Position numbers and translations under genes: made by a program. The notes under the pieces are model-generated. The model was not told the origin of the DNA. It did no database searches and worked only from the letters and a program-made list of their open reading frames with translations. Of a stretch of 64,000 bases of DNA, positions 1 through 13,100 are shown one piece after another. Every line of letters starts with the position of its first letter. Positions within the stretch are counted from its first letter, which is position 1. This DNA comes from Qipengyuania pelagi (GTDB taxonomy: Bacteria; Pseudomonadota; Alphaproteobacteria; Sphingomonadales; Sphingomonadaceae). Location: NCBI RefSeq assembly GCF_009827295.1, contig NZ_WTYD01000001.1:930001-994000 (forward strand), written 5' to 3'.

Positions 1-445
1 CGATCTTGCCCTTCAGCATACGAACGCAGATGATACCGAGAGCGATAAGCACGCCGCCGACGATAAGAGTGGCGATCCAGGGGCCAACCAAAGGCGCAAG
101 TGCGATCACGATGCCTACGGTCACCGCGATCAGCGCCAGATGGAGAATACCGAAAGCCGCCGCCCCATAAGTGACCGCCATCTTTGCCCGATTGGCGACG
201 AAGGATGTCCGGCTCTTCTGGAAAGCGAGTTCGGCTTCGAAATAGGTTTTCCCATCATCGAGAAGAGCGAACAGATCATCGGTCAGCGAATGCCGAGGCT
301 CCGCCAACTCGTCCTGTTCAGCCTGCTCCTCGAAGACTTCGGCCGCCTCCCGCGCGCTATGCGAAGAAGAGGGAGCGAACGCCGTCCGCTCCCCTTCGAT
401 CTTGCCGAGCCCGTCAGGCTCTTGTGCCGTATGTGTGGTGCGCAC
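1..445 (-). CDS. Phage-holin-3_6/YqjE-like membrane protein, C-terminus cut by window edge
   Basis: The minus-strand frame opens with a GTG whose first base is at 445, 13 nt after the stop of the upstream gene, and runs off the window, so about 148 residues are visible. A charged, disordered N-terminal half of about 65 residues leads into a region with the core LFALLDDGKTYFEAELAFQK, then two predicted membrane segments (around GAAAFGILHLALIAVTVGIV and GPWIATLIVGGVLIALGIIC). This layout fits the putative Actinobacterial Holin-X / phage_holin_3_6 family that includes E. coli YqjE. The gene directly upstream is YqjD-like, as in the enterobacterial yqjC-yqjD-yqjE order. Function is unknown in the family; an inner-membrane stress role is likely. 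An alternative start cannot be excluded because the Shine-Dalgarno is weak. Confidence 0.6.
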   Translation of the reverse strand, partial: MRTTHTAQEPDGLGKIEGERTAFAPSSSHSAREAAEVFEEQAEQDELAEPRHSLTDDLFALLDDGKTYFEAELAFQKSRTSFVANRAKMAVTYGAAAFGILHLALIAVTVGIVIALAPLVGPWIATLIVGGVLIALGIICVRMLKGKI

Positions 446-458
446 CCCGGTTCGACGC

Positions 459-1115
459 TCAGCGACGGCTGAAAAGCCGCGAGAGCATGAAGCCCGCGAC
501 AGCCGCGATGCCGACGGCGGTCGCCGGGCTGCGGCGGACCATCGCCCGGCCATCATCGGCCAGCTCGTCGACAGTCTTCGCATCGAGCTTGGCGGCCGTA
601 TCGCTCAAGGAGCGCGAGGCACTGCGGGCATAATCGCCATATTTCGCGCCGACCTTCTCGTCGACGTAATGCGCGTTGTCGTTGACCATCTGGCCGAGCG
701 TGGCGATCCCTTCGGAAAGCTTGGCCTTGCCCTGCGTGGCGAGCTCGTGACCCTTCACCTTCGCCTCTTCGCCATAGGCTTTCGCATCGCTCTTCAGGTC
801 GGAACGCTTGCCATCGGCCTGCGCCTTGTAGGCACTGGCGCGTTCCCCTGCTTCGGCGCGCAGGGCAGCGGCCCCGGCCTTGGCTTCCTGGACCGCGGCG
901 CTGAAGCGTGACTTGGCTTCTTCCCGATGCGGATTGGTCGAGGCAGCGGTCGCGGTGGTGTCGGCGACGCTGGAAGTTGTGGCAGTGTTGGTCACGGGAA
1001 CGGTCTCCTTTGCAACGCCCTTCTTCGCCACCGTCTTGCGGGGCTTGGGAGCGGATTTCGGTTTGTCGGTCTTCGATTTCTTGGATTTGGTTTCGGGAGT
1101 GGTGGAATCGGCCAT
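459..1115 (-). CDS. YqjD/ElaB (DUF883)-like C-tail-anchored protein
   Basis: 218 aa. The first ~35 residues are Lys/Pro/Thr-rich, followed by a long Ala/Lys/Glu-rich amphipathic helical region (about residues 65-185) resembling YtjB/CsbD/LEA-like coiled segments. It ends in RRSPATAVGIAAVAGFMLSR and LFSRR, a single C-terminal membrane helix with a basic tail. This end is typical of the ElaB/YqjD/DUF883 family, which in E. coli tethers ribosomes to the inner membrane in stationary phase. It is followed after 13 nt by the YqjE-like gene, so the two are probably one operon. The N-terminal Lys-rich extension is longer than in YqjD. The family call rests on architecture more than on residue identity. 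Confidence 0.6.
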   Translation of the reverse strand: MADSTTPETKSKKSKTDKPKSAPKPRKTVAKKGVAKETVPVTNTATTSSVADTTATAASTNPHREEAKSRFSAAVQEAKAGAAALRAEAGERASAYKAQADGKRSDLKSDAKAYGEEAKVKGHELATQGKAKLSEGIATLGQMVNDNAHYVDEKVGAKYGDYARSASRSLSDTAAKLDAKTVDELADDGRAMVRRSPATAVGIAAVAGFMLSRLFSRR

Positions 1116-1257
1116 CGGTTTCGTCCTTGCCCTCTTGTCTGTGGTCTCTTTTTGAATCGAAACCGGGGCACGTTCATGCCCGGTCTATGATGTTGCAACG
1201 CAACTTGCGCGGCAATGTTCCGATGCATAGAGGGTCCGCGATCGATCTTTCCTCTGA

Positions 1258-2562
<1,305 letters not shown>

Positions 2563-2571
2563 TTTCGCGCT

Positions 2572-2994
2572 CTAGGCGGCGAAACGCTCCGACAAAGCGA
2601 GGAGGGCGAGCGCGGCCTTGGCCGCCTCGCCGCCCTTGTCCTTCTGTGCCGGGTCGGCGCGGACCAGAGCCTGGTCCTCGTTCTCGACCGTCAGGATGCC
2701 GTTGCCGATGGCGATCCCGTCCATCGTCAGCGCCATGATCCCGCGCGCGCTCTCGCCCGCCACGATCTCGAAATGATAGGTCTCGCCCCGGATCACGACT
2801 CCGATGGCGACGAAACCGTCGTAGCGCCCCATCTCCGCCGCCATCGCGATGGCACCGGGAATTTCGAGCGCGCCGGGCACGGTCAGCACCTCGACCTCAT
2901 GCCCGTCCGCTTCCAGCGCGGCGCGCGCGCCCGCGATCAGCTTGTCGTTGAGGTGGTCGTAGAAACGTGCTTCGACGATCAGGAACCGTGCCAT
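2572..2994 (-). CDS. ribH: 6,7-dimethyl-8-ribityllumazine synthase
   Basis: 140 aa, usual length. Condenses 3,4-dihydroxy-2-butanone 4-phosphate with 5-amino-6-ribitylaminouracil, the penultimate riboflavin step. Visible motifs are the N-terminal [26 protein letters not shown] (substrate loop), [14 protein letters not shown] (phosphate/His region) and [11 protein letters not shown]. The chosen ATG starts [12 protein letters not shown]; an in-frame ATG 45 nt further upstream lies inside the preceding gene. It starts 4 nt after the stop of the ribB-like gene, which supplies its C4 substrate, so the two are one transcription unit. Confidence 0.95.
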   Translation of the reverse strand: MARFLIVEARFYDHLNDKLIAGARAALEADGHEVEVLTVPGALEIPGAIAMAAEMGRYDGFVAIGVVIRGETYHFEIVAGESARGIMALTMDGIAIGNGILTVENEDQALVRADPAQKDKGGEAAKAALALLALSERFAA

Positions 2995-2998
2995 TCGC

Positions 2999-4243
2999 TT
3001 ACTCCGGGATCTTGTGGTGGCCGACGATATCGAGGCCATAGCCTTCGATCGCGACGAGGTTGGGGGTGGAATTGGTGAGCAGGATCATCTCGTTGACATT
3101 GAGATCGGCCAGGATCTGCGATCCGATCCCGACATTGCGATACTCCTCCTCCGCGCCGGAAGGGACGGGCGGGCCGGGCTGGGTGATGATCACGATGATC
3201 CCCGAGCCATGCTCGCCGACCGCTTCCATCGCGCGCTGCAAGGTGCGCTTGCGGGGGCCGGGCTGGCCCAGAAGATCGTCGAACAGCGAGATCGGATGGA
3301 CGCGGGCCAGCGTCGGCTCGCCATCGATCACATGGCCCTTCTGAAGCACATAGCTTTCTGTGCCGTCGACCGTATTGCGATAGGTGATGAGGCGCCACTG
3401 GCCGCCATAATCGGACGTGAAGCTGCGCTCGCCCGTCCGCTCGACAAGGTGGTCCTTGCGCATCCGATATTCGATGAGGTCGCGGATGGTGCCGATCTTC
3501 AAATCGTGCCGCCGCGCGAAGGATACGAGATCGTCGAGCCGGGCCATGGTCCCGTCCTCGTTCATGATCTCGCAAATCACGCCCGAGGGATTGAGCCCGG
3601 CGAGGCGCGAGATATCGACCGCCGCTTCGGTATGGCCGGCGCGCACCAGCACGCCGCCATCGCGCGCAGTGAGGGGGAAGACGTGGCCGGGCGTGACGAT
3701 ATCTTCAGGGCCCTTGCTCGCATCGATGGCGACCGAAACGGTGCGTGCACGATCGGCGGCGCTGATCCCGGTGGTGACCCCATCCTTCGCCTCGATCGAA
3801 GTGGTGAAGGCGGTCTGCATACTCTCGCGATTGTCGCGCGCCATGGGCTCGAGCCCCAATGCGTCGACCCGCTTGCGGTCGAGCGCGAGGCAGATCAGCC
3901 CGCGGCCGTGAGTCGCCATGAAATTGATCGCGACCGGCGTTGCCATCTGGGCGGGAATGATGAGATCGCCCTCATTCTCCCGATCCTCGTCATCGACAAG
4001 GATATACATGCGCCCGTTGCGCGCTTCCTCGATAATCTCCTCGGCACTGACGAGGACCGGCGTCTCGTCATTGTCGGACAGGAAGGCGGCAAGCTTTCGC
4101 AAGGTTTCGGAGGTCGGATTCCAGCCTTCCTCGGTGCAATCGCGAAGCGTGTTCGCATGAAGCCCCGCCGCCCGCGCGAGGCCGGCCTTGCTCATGCCGC
4201 CATCCTGCACGAGGCGGCGGACCTGGGAGATAATGTCGCTCAT
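2999..4243 (-). CDS. ribB: HTH-RibB-RibA-like fusion: DHBP synthase with N-terminal XRE-type HTH and degenerate GTP cyclohydrolase II half
   Basis: 414 aa in three parts. Residues 1-60 look like a Cro/CI-type HTH ([19 protein letters not shown] and [14 protein letters not shown]). Residues ~66-262 are 3,4-dihydroxy-2-butanone-4-phosphate synthase with [33 protein letters not shown] and [20 protein letters not shown], all intact. Residues ~270-414 follow the GTP cyclohydrolase II fold, but the zinc site is gone: where RibA has the three-Cys ECLTGDVFGSLRCDCG region, this protein has [16 protein letters not shown]. RibB activity is therefore expected and RibA activity is not; a separate ribA should exist elsewhere. 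The HTH fusion, with paired palindromes just upstream, suggests DNA binding and autoregulation, which is inference. Confidence 0.9.
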   Translation of the reverse strand: MSDIISQVRRLVQDGGMSKAGLARAAGLHANTLRDCTEEGWNPTSETLRKLAAFLSDNDETPVLVSAEEIIEEARNGRMYILVDDEDRENEGDLIIPAQMATPVAINFMATHGRGLICLALDRKRVDALGLEPMARDNRESMQTAFTTSIEAKDGVTTGISAADRARTVSVAIDASKGPEDIVTPGHVFPLTARDGGVLVRAGHTEAAVDISRLAGLNPSGVICEIMNEDGTMARLDDLVSFARRHDLKIGTIRDLIEYRMRKDHLVERTGERSFTSDYGGQWRLITYRNTVDGTESYVLQKGHVIDGEPTLARVHPISLFDDLLGQPGPRKRTLQRAMEAVGEHGSGIIVIITQPGPPVPSGAEEEYRNVGIGSQILADLNVNEMILLTNSTPNLVAIEGYGLDIVGHHKIPE

Positions 4244-4254
4244 ACGAGCGTTAG

Positions 4255-4302
4255 ATCACATCACGATGTGATTGTAAACCGAATGGGGCACATAGTGATG
4301 TG
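4255..4302. promoter_or_regulatory. Twin palindromic operator upstream of the HTH-RibB gene
   Basis: Two copies of the inverted repeat CACAT-N4-ATGTG. The first is ATCACAT-CACG-ATGTGAT at 4255-4272 (7-bp arms); the second is CACAT-AGTG-ATGTG at 4289-4302. Their centres are 32 bp apart, about three helical turns, which would place two dimers on the same DNA face. They lie 12-59 nt upstream of the ribB-like start codon, where they would overlap a promoter. The obvious candidate ligand is the HTH domain encoded by the next gene; this is inference. Confidence 0.6.
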
Positions 4303-4371
4303 TCAAAGGCGTTCGAGCGCGACAAACCGTTGCGCACAGCTCGGTTGAACGATCAGAAAAATGGAGGAAGG

Positions 4372-4423
4372 TGGTGGACGCACTAGGGCTCGAACCTAGG
4401 ACCCGCTGATTAAGAGTCAGCTG
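4372..4423 (-). repeat. attL: displaced 3' half of tRNA-Lys (island left boundary)
   Basis: 52 bp identical to 32879-32930. It reads, on the minus strand, from the anticodon arm through the T arm to the encoded CCA of tRNA-Lys(CTT). The 5' half of the tRNA is absent: sequence beyond 4423 diverges at once. This is the footprint left when an element integrates in a tRNA 3' end and brings its own copy of that end. Confidence 0.92.
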
Positions 4424-4619
4424 TTCGCCATTGTTTTCGTTGGATAATTTTCCCAACTGGAGCAACTTCTCCGCTAATAAGATCAATAGCTTATCACAAA
4501 AAATCCAACCGTGTGCAGCGTTCCCCGGGCGCAGCCCAAAGCGAATTGATCTGTCATAACCTGCGGCACTTCTCCTGCAACAGAACTGATCCTGCAGCAT
4601 TCGGCGCTGGACCAAAATC
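4424..4619. other. Left terminal non-coding segment of the island
   Basis: 196 bp between attL and hsdM. The first ~90 bp are AT-rich compared with both flanks. No credible gene or tRNA remnant continues from attL. It probably holds the hsdM promoter and possibly integrase arm-type sites, but no clear repeat was seen. Confidence 0.4.
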
Positions 4620-6217
<1,598 letters not shown>

Positions 6218-6221
<4 letters not shown>

Positions 6222-7492
6222 TGGCTGGGTGGGTAATTATGACCCTGCGCGAAGCGGGTGTCACACTGATAGATTGTGTCCATGCTACCCCCGCTGCTGT
6301 CGAAAACGGCTATCCTTATATTGGCATTCCACAGATGAAGGATGGTCGATTAGACTTCGACGACGCTCGAAAAATATCTGACGCTGACTTCATAAAATGG
6401 ACGGTCAAAGCAAGGCCGCAGATGCACGATATCGTGCTTTCTCGCAGAACGAATCCCGGCGTTATTGCGCCTGTCCGTGATGACACGTCTTTCGCTCTCG
6501 GTCAGAATCTGGTGCTCCTGCGCGCAAGCGGTGAACGTGTCTCTCCCGGTTTTCTTCGCTGGCTGGCATCAAGTCCCCTCTGGTGGGATCAAATTTCCAA
6601 GTTCATCAATGTGGGCGCAGTATTCGATAGCTTGCGCTGTGCAGACGTTCCAAATTTTGAGTTGCCGGTGCCGCCAATTGCCGACCAAGAAGCAATCTCT
6701 GGGCTGCTCTCCGCCCTCGACGACAAGATCGAGCTGAATCGGCGGATGAACGAGACGCTGGAGGCGCAGGCGCGGGCGCTGTTCCGCGACTGGTTCGTCG
6801 ACTTTGGCCCGGTGAAGGCCAAGATGGCGGGCGGCACCCCCTATCTCGCGCCGGACCTCTGGTCCATCTTCCCCAACCGCTTTGACGAAGAGGGCGCGCC
6901 GAAGGGGTGGAAACGCAGCACTATCGGTTCCAGTTTCAACCTAACGATGGGTCAATCCCCACCAGGCGATACTTACAACGACGACGGTGAGGGCTTGCCG
7001 TTCTTTCAAGGTCGAACCGACTTCGGCTTCCGTTACCCTGAAAATCGGAAGTATTGCGATGCGCCGAAGCGCGTTGCTGAGGCAGAGGACACCTTGGTAA
7101 GCGTGCGTGCGCCAGTCGGCGATATCAATTTGGCATGGGAGAAAAGCTGCGTGGGGAGAGGGGTCGCCGCACTGCGGCATAAGTCGGGATCGCTAAGCTT
7201 CACGTATTATTCCGCCGCAGCCCTTCGTTCGAAATTGGAAATCTATCAGCATACAGGAACGGTATTCGGCGCGATTAATAAGAAGCAGTTTGAAGCACTA
7301 GAAACTGTCGAGCCTGACGCGGCCGTGCTCAAGGCCTTCGACGAGCTAGCAGGCCCAATCGATCAGAAAGTTCGAACCAATGAAACTGAGTGCCGAACTC
7401 TGACGCGAACCCGCGACCTGCTGCTGCCCAAGCTGATGTCCGGCGAAATCCGCGTTAGGGAAGCGGAGCGTCAAATTGAGGAGGCGCTCTAA
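6218..7492 (+). CDS. hsdS: Type I restriction-modification system, specificity subunit
   Basis: 424 aa with two target-recognition domains. TRD1 spans about residues 8-165 (with [20 protein letters not shown]), and the central conserved helix follows ([20 protein letters not shown], then [12 protein letters not shown]). TRD2 starts near [20 protein letters not shown], and the distal conserved helix is [17 protein letters not shown] with [13 protein letters not shown]. This is the usual half-subunit repeat geometry for a bipartite sequence. ATGA overlap with hsdM. TRD-coding DNA is visibly less GC-rich than the conserved helices, as expected for recombining TRDs. An alternative ATG at 6239 (MTLREAG) is possible. 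Confidence 0.93.
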
Positions 7493-7562
7493 GGCCGACC
7501 TTCCGATTATCGCAAATTCATTGACCGGCAACGATTGGCGATTATATGGCGGCAGATATCTC

Positions 7563-7611
7563 CCTTGGCGCTTCGGGGCCAAGGTGCGCGGCGATCCTTC
7601 GGGGTCGCCGC
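7563..7611. promoter_or_regulatory. Two tandem UUCG-tetraloop hairpins between hsdS and the NYN gene
   Basis: Hairpin 1 (7563-7584) has CCTTGGC/GCCAAGG arms and a cTTCGg apical loop with one internal mismatch. Hairpin 2 (7588-7611) has a 9-bp stem (outer arms GCGGCGA/TCGCCGC) closed by another cTTCGg. Only 3 nt separate them. No T-run follows directly, so a standard rho-independent terminator is unlikely; an mRNA stability, processing or attenuation element is more plausible. They sit about 90 nt downstream of the hsdS stop and about 90 nt upstream of the next gene. Confidence 0.6.
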
Positions 7612-7700
7612 TGCTTTATCAGGCCTCTAAAAAATTTCGCTTGTGTATCGCGCCAGATAATTCCTTTCTTGTTTAATCGCAGCACCCTACTACCATCTCC

Positions 7701-8327
7701 ATGCGGACAAGGGTCTATATCGACGGCTTCAATCTTTATTATGGATGCCTGAAGGGGCAGCCGAATAAATGGCTGAACGTCCACGCGCTGTGCTGCAATT
7801 TGCTGCCAAGAAACCAGATTGACCGGACGCGCTACTTCACCGCGCAAGTCAGCTCCAGGCCCAACGATCCTGATCAGGCAACACGGCAGCAGACCTATTT
7901 TCGGGCACTTGCGACCGTTCCTGAAATAAGTATCCATCTCGGCCATTTCCTCACGCATGAAGTGAAAATGCCGGATGCAGCCGCATGGCGGGCCGGCAAC
8001 TATCTCGCGCGGACGGTGATCAAGACGGAAGAGAAGGGCTCGGATGTCAATCTGGCTACCATGCTACTCGTGGATGCCTTCGACGATCTTTTCGACTGCG
8101 CAGTCATCATCAGCAACGATAGCGATCTCAAAGGACCGATTGAACAGGTCCGCAACAGATTTGGAAAGACCATTGGCCTCTTAAACCCGCAGAGGAATGT
8201 GAGCCAAGCGCTGAGACCGCTGGCGCATTTTATAAAGCCGATCCGCCCTGGCGCACTCGCAAATGCGCAATTTGCTGCCGGTCTGACCGATGCAGTTGGG
8301 CAATTTCAAAAACCAGCGAGCTGGTAA
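7701..8327 (+). CDS. NYN-domain (LabA/DUF88-like) putative ribonuclease
   Basis: 208 aa. The PIN-like NYN fold is shown by the N-terminal acidic motif RVYIDGFNLYYG and by the later motifs KGSDVNLATMLLVDAF and AVIISNDSDLKGPIEQV. The conserved Asp residues form the metal site of this nuclease superfamily. The LabA/DUF88 group is predicted to cut RNA. It lies between hsdS and the DUF262 gene of the type I operon on the same strand, which suggests an accessory defence effector. The 60-nt gap to the next gene and the hairpins upstream allow separate control. Substrate is unknown. Confidence 0.85.
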   Translation: MRTRVYIDGFNLYYGCLKGQPNKWLNVHALCCNLLPRNQIDRTRYFTAQVSSRPNDPDQATRQQTYFRALATVPEISIHLGHFLTHEVKMPDAAAWRAGNYLARTVIKTEEKGSDVNLATMLLVDAFDDLFDCAVIISNDSDLKGPIEQVRNRFGKTIGLLNPQRNVSQALRPLAHFIKPIRPGALANAQFAAGLTDAVGQFQKPASW

Positions 8328-8386
8328 GGCATTGCGAGGGATCGGGATTTGCGCAAGTTTGCAAACTACTGGTTACGTAGCAGGGG

Positions 8387-10156
8387 GTGCGCGTGAGTGA
8401 ATTGAAGACCTGTTTCAAGCGCGTCGATTATGACCTTTCCAGCCTGCTACATTTTATCGACGTTGGCGATATCGGTCTGCCGGATATCCAGCGTCCCTTC
8501 GTCTGGAAGAATGCCAAGGTCCGCGACCTGTTCGATTCCATGTATCGCGGCTTCCCGGTGGGATACCTGTTGTTTTGGGAGAATGCCGTCGAAAGCGGTG
8601 CGAAGCAGATCGGGCTTGATGAAAAGCAGCGGGATGTGCCCGCCCGTCTGATCGTGGACGGGCAGCAGCGGCTCACCTCGCTCTATGCTGTGTTTCGGGG
8701 CCAAAAGGTGCTCGACGAGAATTACGCTTACCGCCAGATCGAAATTGCCTTTCGCCCTAGCGATGGGAAATTCGAGGTGGCGGATGCTGCCATTCGGCGC
8801 GATCCGGAGTGGATCCCCAACATCTCGCAGTTGTGGTCATCGGGTGCTTCCAGCCGCAAGCTGGTGAATGGATTCATCGAAAAGCTGGGTCAGAAGGTGG
8901 AATTGAGCGAGGCCGAGGAAGAGCACATCGCGCACAATCTCGATCGCCTGTTCGACCTGCAGAAATACCCGTTCACGGCGCTGGAAATCGCGCAATCGGT
9001 CGAGGAAGAGCAGGTTGCCGACATCTTCGTCCGGATCAACAGCGAGGGGGTGAAGCTCAACCAGGCTGACTTCATCCTTACCCTGCTGTCGGTGTTTTGG
9101 GAAAAGGGCCGAACCGATCTCGAACAGTTCTGCCGGGCGGCACGGATCCCGGCGAAGGGTTCGGACACGTCCCCGTTCAACCATTTTCTCGAGCCGGACC
9201 CTGACCAGTTGCTGCGCGTGGCGGTCGCGTTGGCCTTCAACCGTGGCCGTCTGAAAAGCGTGTATCAGGTTCTGCGGGGCAAGGATCCGGACACCGGCGA
9301 ATACGATCCACAGCGGCGGCAGGATCAATTCGACATCTTGGCGGAGGCGCAGGAGCACGTCCTCAACCTCAACAACTGGCACCAATATTTCAAAGCGCTG
9401 GTGGGCGCGGGCTTCCGGAGTGGCGAACTCGTTTCGTCCACCAATGCGCTGCTGTTTGGCTATGCCTTCTACCTGATCGGTAAGGTTCGCTTCGGTCTGG
9501 CCGAACATCAATTGCAACGCGCAATCGGTCGCTGGTTCTTCTTCGCCTCTCTAACCGGTCGCTACACCAGTTCGCCCGAAACCGTGATGGATGGCGATCT
9601 CGCCCGCATACGCGAAATCGATACCGGCGAAGCCTTCCTTTCGTGGCTCGACGGAGAGATCACCAGCGAGCTGACCAACGATTTCTGGCAGATCACCCTC
9701 CCATCGCAGTTCGACAGTTCGTCTGCCCGCAATCCGCAGCTGTTCGCATTTTTTGCAGCGCAGAATCGGCTGGGCGCACCAGTGCTGTTCTCGCACAAGA
9801 CCGTTTCCGATATGCTGGACCCTACCATCAAGACGACAAAGAAGGCGCTGGAGCGGCACCATCTGTTCCCCAAAGCCTGGCTTGAAGCGCATGGCGTAAG
9901 CGACCAGCGGATGCGCAACCAAATGGCGAATTACGCTCTGGTGGAATGGCCGGACAATATCGATATCAGCGCCAAGGCGCCACAGGACTATGTGCCGCAG
10001 ATCAGGCTTCGCTTCTCCGATGAGGATTGGGCCGAGATGCATAGGTTCCACGGCCTGCCCATTGGATGGGAGGCGATGCCTTACGACCAGTTCCTTGGGC
10101 AACGACGTGATCTTATGGCGGGAGTGGTGCGTCGCGGCTTCGAGAAGCTCGCCTAG
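8387..10156 (+). CDS. DUF262 (GmrS-like) / C-terminal HNH (DUF1524/GmrD-like) protein, single-chain
   Basis: 589 aa. The N-terminal DUF262 domain starts with [20 protein letters not shown] and carries the hallmark [16 protein letters not shown] (around residues 86-101), then [20 protein letters not shown]. The C-terminal part has an HNH/DUF1524-type motif, [16 protein letters not shown] with [14 protein letters not shown]262 plus DUF1524 is the composition of GmrSD-type type IV restriction enzymes, which cleave DNA with modified cytosines using NTP. The start is GTG at 8387 (or GTG at 8393) after a G-rich ribosome site. Its TAG shares one base with the GTG of hsdR, so it is translationally coupled to the type I nuclease. 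Confidence 0.85.
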   Translation: MRVSELKTCFKRVDYDLSSLLHFIDVGDIGLPDIQRPFVWKNAKVRDLFDSMYRGFPVGYLLFWENAVESGAKQIGLDEKQRDVPARLIVDGQQRLTSLYAVFRGQKVLDENYAYRQIEIAFRPSDGKFEVADAAIRRDPEWIPNISQLWSSGASSRKLVNGFIEKLGQKVELSEAEEEHIAHNLDRLFDLQKYPFTALEIAQSVEEEQVADIFVRINSEGVKLNQADFILTLLSVFWEKGRTDLEQFCRAARIPAKGSDTSPFNHFLEPDPDQLLRVAVALAFNRGRLKSVYQVLRGKDPDTGEYDPQRRQDQFDILAEAQEHVLNLNNWHQYFKALVGAGFRSGELVSSTNALLFGYAFYLIGKVRFGLAEHQLQRAIGRWFFFASLTGRYTSSPETVMDGDLARIREIDTGEAFLSWLDGEITSELTNDFWQITLPSQFDSSSARNPQLFAFFAAQNRLGAPVLFSHKTVSDMLDPTIKTTKKALERHHLFPKAWLEAHGVSDQRMRNQMANYALVEWPDNIDISAKAPQDYVPQIRLRFSDEDWAEMHRFHGLPIGWEAMPYDQFLGQRRDLMAGVVRRGFEKLA

Positions 10157-13100
10157 TGGGCAAGTTCGTCGAAGACCACGTCGAGGAAGCGGCGCTCGAA
10201 TGGCTCGGCGAGCTGGGTTGGACGATCGCGCACGGGCCTGATGTGTGTCCGGACAGCCCACAGCCTCTGCGCGCTGCCTACCAAGATGTGGTCTTGCTCG
10301 ACCGTTTTCGCGATGCAGTCGCGCGGCTGAACCCATCAGTCCCTGCTGAATCGCGCGAAGAGGCCATGCGTCGCGTTCTAGCAAGCGAAACGCCATCGCT
10401 GGTAGAAGAGAACCGGCGGCTTCATCAATACTTGGTCGAGGGCGTGCCCGTCGAATTCTACGACGACGGCAATATGCGCGGAGACCGGGTTCGCCTGATC
10501 GATTTCGGCGGTAGCGACGGGTTCGATCACAATGACTGGCTGGCAGTGAATCAAGTCACGGTCATTGAGCAGGGACACAATCGCCGCCCGGACGTGGTGC
10601 TGTTCGTCAATGGCCTGCCTCTGGGTGTTCTCGAACTGAAAAACCCAGGCGATGAGAACGCAACCTTGTCCGGCGCCTTCAACCAACTCCAAACCTACAA
10701 GGCGCAAATCCCTTCGCTGTTTCGAACCAATGCTGTCCTGGTCACGTCTGACGGCATCAAGGCGCGAGCCGGTTCTCTGACTGCAGATGAAGAGCGCTTC
10801 ATGCCCTGGCGTTCGGTCGATGGCGAAACCATCCCGCCTACAAGCGATCCCCAGCTCGAAACCCTCATTAAAGGGGTGTTTGAGCGGGGCAACCTGCTTC
10901 GCCTGCTGCGCGATTTCACAGTGTTTGGCGATACCGGCAAGGGGATTGTCAAAATTGTCGCGGCGTATCACCAGTTCTTCGCTGCTCAGAACGCCTTGTC
11001 AGCAACGCTTCGTGCCTTGCCCTATGCGACTGCTAGAGCCGATGGCTCGTTACGCGAAAATCCGCTCAACTTTGGTCTGGCAAGTCAGACGGAGCAGGCG
11101 CCGGGCGACAAGAAGATCGGGGTCATCTGGCATACGCAGGGTTCGGGCAAGAGCCTGCTGATGGCGTTCTACGCAGGTCTGCTCGTTCGCGATCCTGCAT
11201 TGGAAAATCCCACCATTGTAGTCATCACGGACCGCAATGACCTCGACGACCAGCTGTTCGGCACCTTCTCCATGTGCAGCGATCTCATCCGTCAGAAGCC
11301 GGTTCAGGCCGACAGCCGCGATGATCTGCGCGTGCAGCTTGACCGAGCAGCGGGCGGGGTGATCTTTACCACGATCCAGAAATTCGCGGCGACCGAGGGC
11401 GCGGACGATTTCGCGCCTGTAAGCGAACGCCAGAACATCATCGTGATGGCGGATGAGGCGCACCGTTCGCAATACGGCTTTCGCGCGCGTATCGATCCGC
11501 GAACCGGCAAGCGGGCTTACGGCCATGCGAAATATCTGCGTGACGCGCTGCCCAACGCTTCCTTCATCGGCTTTACCGGAACCCCGATCGAAAAGGACGA
11601 TGTGAACACCCCAGCGGTATTCGGCGACTATGTCGATATCTACGATATCAGCCGCGCGGTCGAAGACGGGGCCACCGTGCCGATCTACTACGAAAGTCGA
11701 TTGGCGCGCATCGAATTGCCGGAAGATCAGGTGCCACTTATCGATGCTGAAGTGGAGGAACTCACCGAGGACGAGGCTGCCACGGATCAGGAAAAGCTGA
11801 AGGCTCGATGGGCCGAAGTCGAGCGTTTAGTGGGCTCAAAGGCCCGGTTGAAGCTCGTCGCAAACGATCTGATTGAGCATCTCGAACGAAGGCTGGAGGC
11901 GTTGGACGGCAAAGCAATGGCCGTTTGCATGAGCCGCCGTATCTGCGTGGCGCTCTACGACGAGATTGTTGCTCTTCGTCCGGAGTGGCATTCCGACGAT
12001 GTGTCGCAGGGCGCGGTGAAAGTTGTGATGACCGGCAGCGCATCGGACCCGCAGGAATGGCAACCGCACATCGGCGGGAAGGCGCGCCGAGATGAGCTGG
12101 CTAAACGTGCCAAAGATCCGACTGACCCTCTCAAGCTCGTCTTGGTGCGCGATATGTGGCTAACCGGCTTTGATGCTCCGTCGATGCACACGATGTATAT
12201 CGATAAGCCGATGCGCGGCCATGGTCTGATGCAGGCAATCGCACGCGTAAACCGCGTTTTCCGCGATAAGGAAGCAGGGCTTGTCGTCGACTACATCGGT
12301 ATTGCCCAAAACCTAAAAGCAGCGCTCGGCATCTACTCCCCATCTGACCGTGAAAAGACTGGTATCGACGAGAAGCTGGCGATCCGGGTCATGCTCGAGC
12401 GGTTCGAAATCGTCAGCGCCATGTTCCATGGTTTCGATTGCGGGCCTGGAATGCATGGAACACCGAGCCAGCGATTGAAGTGTCTCGCCGAAGCGCTCGA
12501 GTGGATTTTGGCTCGTCAGCAAGATGCAGCGCAGAAGGAAGCAACCGACGAAGCAAGGAAGGCCGCACATCGACGCTTCCAAGACGCGGTTTTAGCCTTA
12601 AGCAAGGCTTTTGCCTTGGCGTCTGCGAGCGATGAGGCGAAGGCCATCCGCGACGTGGTCGCTTTCTATCAGACTGTGCGGGCCGCTCTGGTCAAAAGTA
12701 GCGGCGCGACCAAATCTCGGAAGGATCGCGAACTCGCGGTTCAACAGCTTATCGACAGATCGGTCGTCTCGACGGAAATTGTCGATATACTGCAGGCGGC
12801 GGGTATGGCCTCGCCAGACATCTCGATCCTGTCCGACGAGTTCCTTGCCGAAATGCGCGATAGCGAGCGGCCCAATCTGGCGCTTGAAGCCCTTAAGAAA
12901 TTGCTCGCCGATAAGATCCGGTCCAGGTTACAAACGCACGCTGTCGAAAGCCGGAAATACTCCGAAAGGTTGACGGCCGCGATCGCGCGCTATCACACGA
13001 ATGCGATCAGTACCGTCGAGGTGCTTCAGACGCTGATCGAACTCGCCAAAGAAATACGCGAGAAGCTGGCGCGCGGCGAAGAGGGAGGGCTATCCGACGA

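Noticed and set aside
2999..3440. Functional GTP cyclohydrolase II domain
   Set aside because: The zinc-binding cysteines and the surrounding motif are absent, so RibA activity is not supported.
3014..4348. 444-aa plus-strand frame opposite ribB
   Set aside because: Antisense shadow of a gene with clear RibB motifs; high-GC codon structure creates long opposite frames.
4372..4423. Second tRNA-Lys gene
   Set aside because: Only the 3' 52 nt are present; acceptor 5' strand and D arm are missing, so it is an attachment-site remnant.
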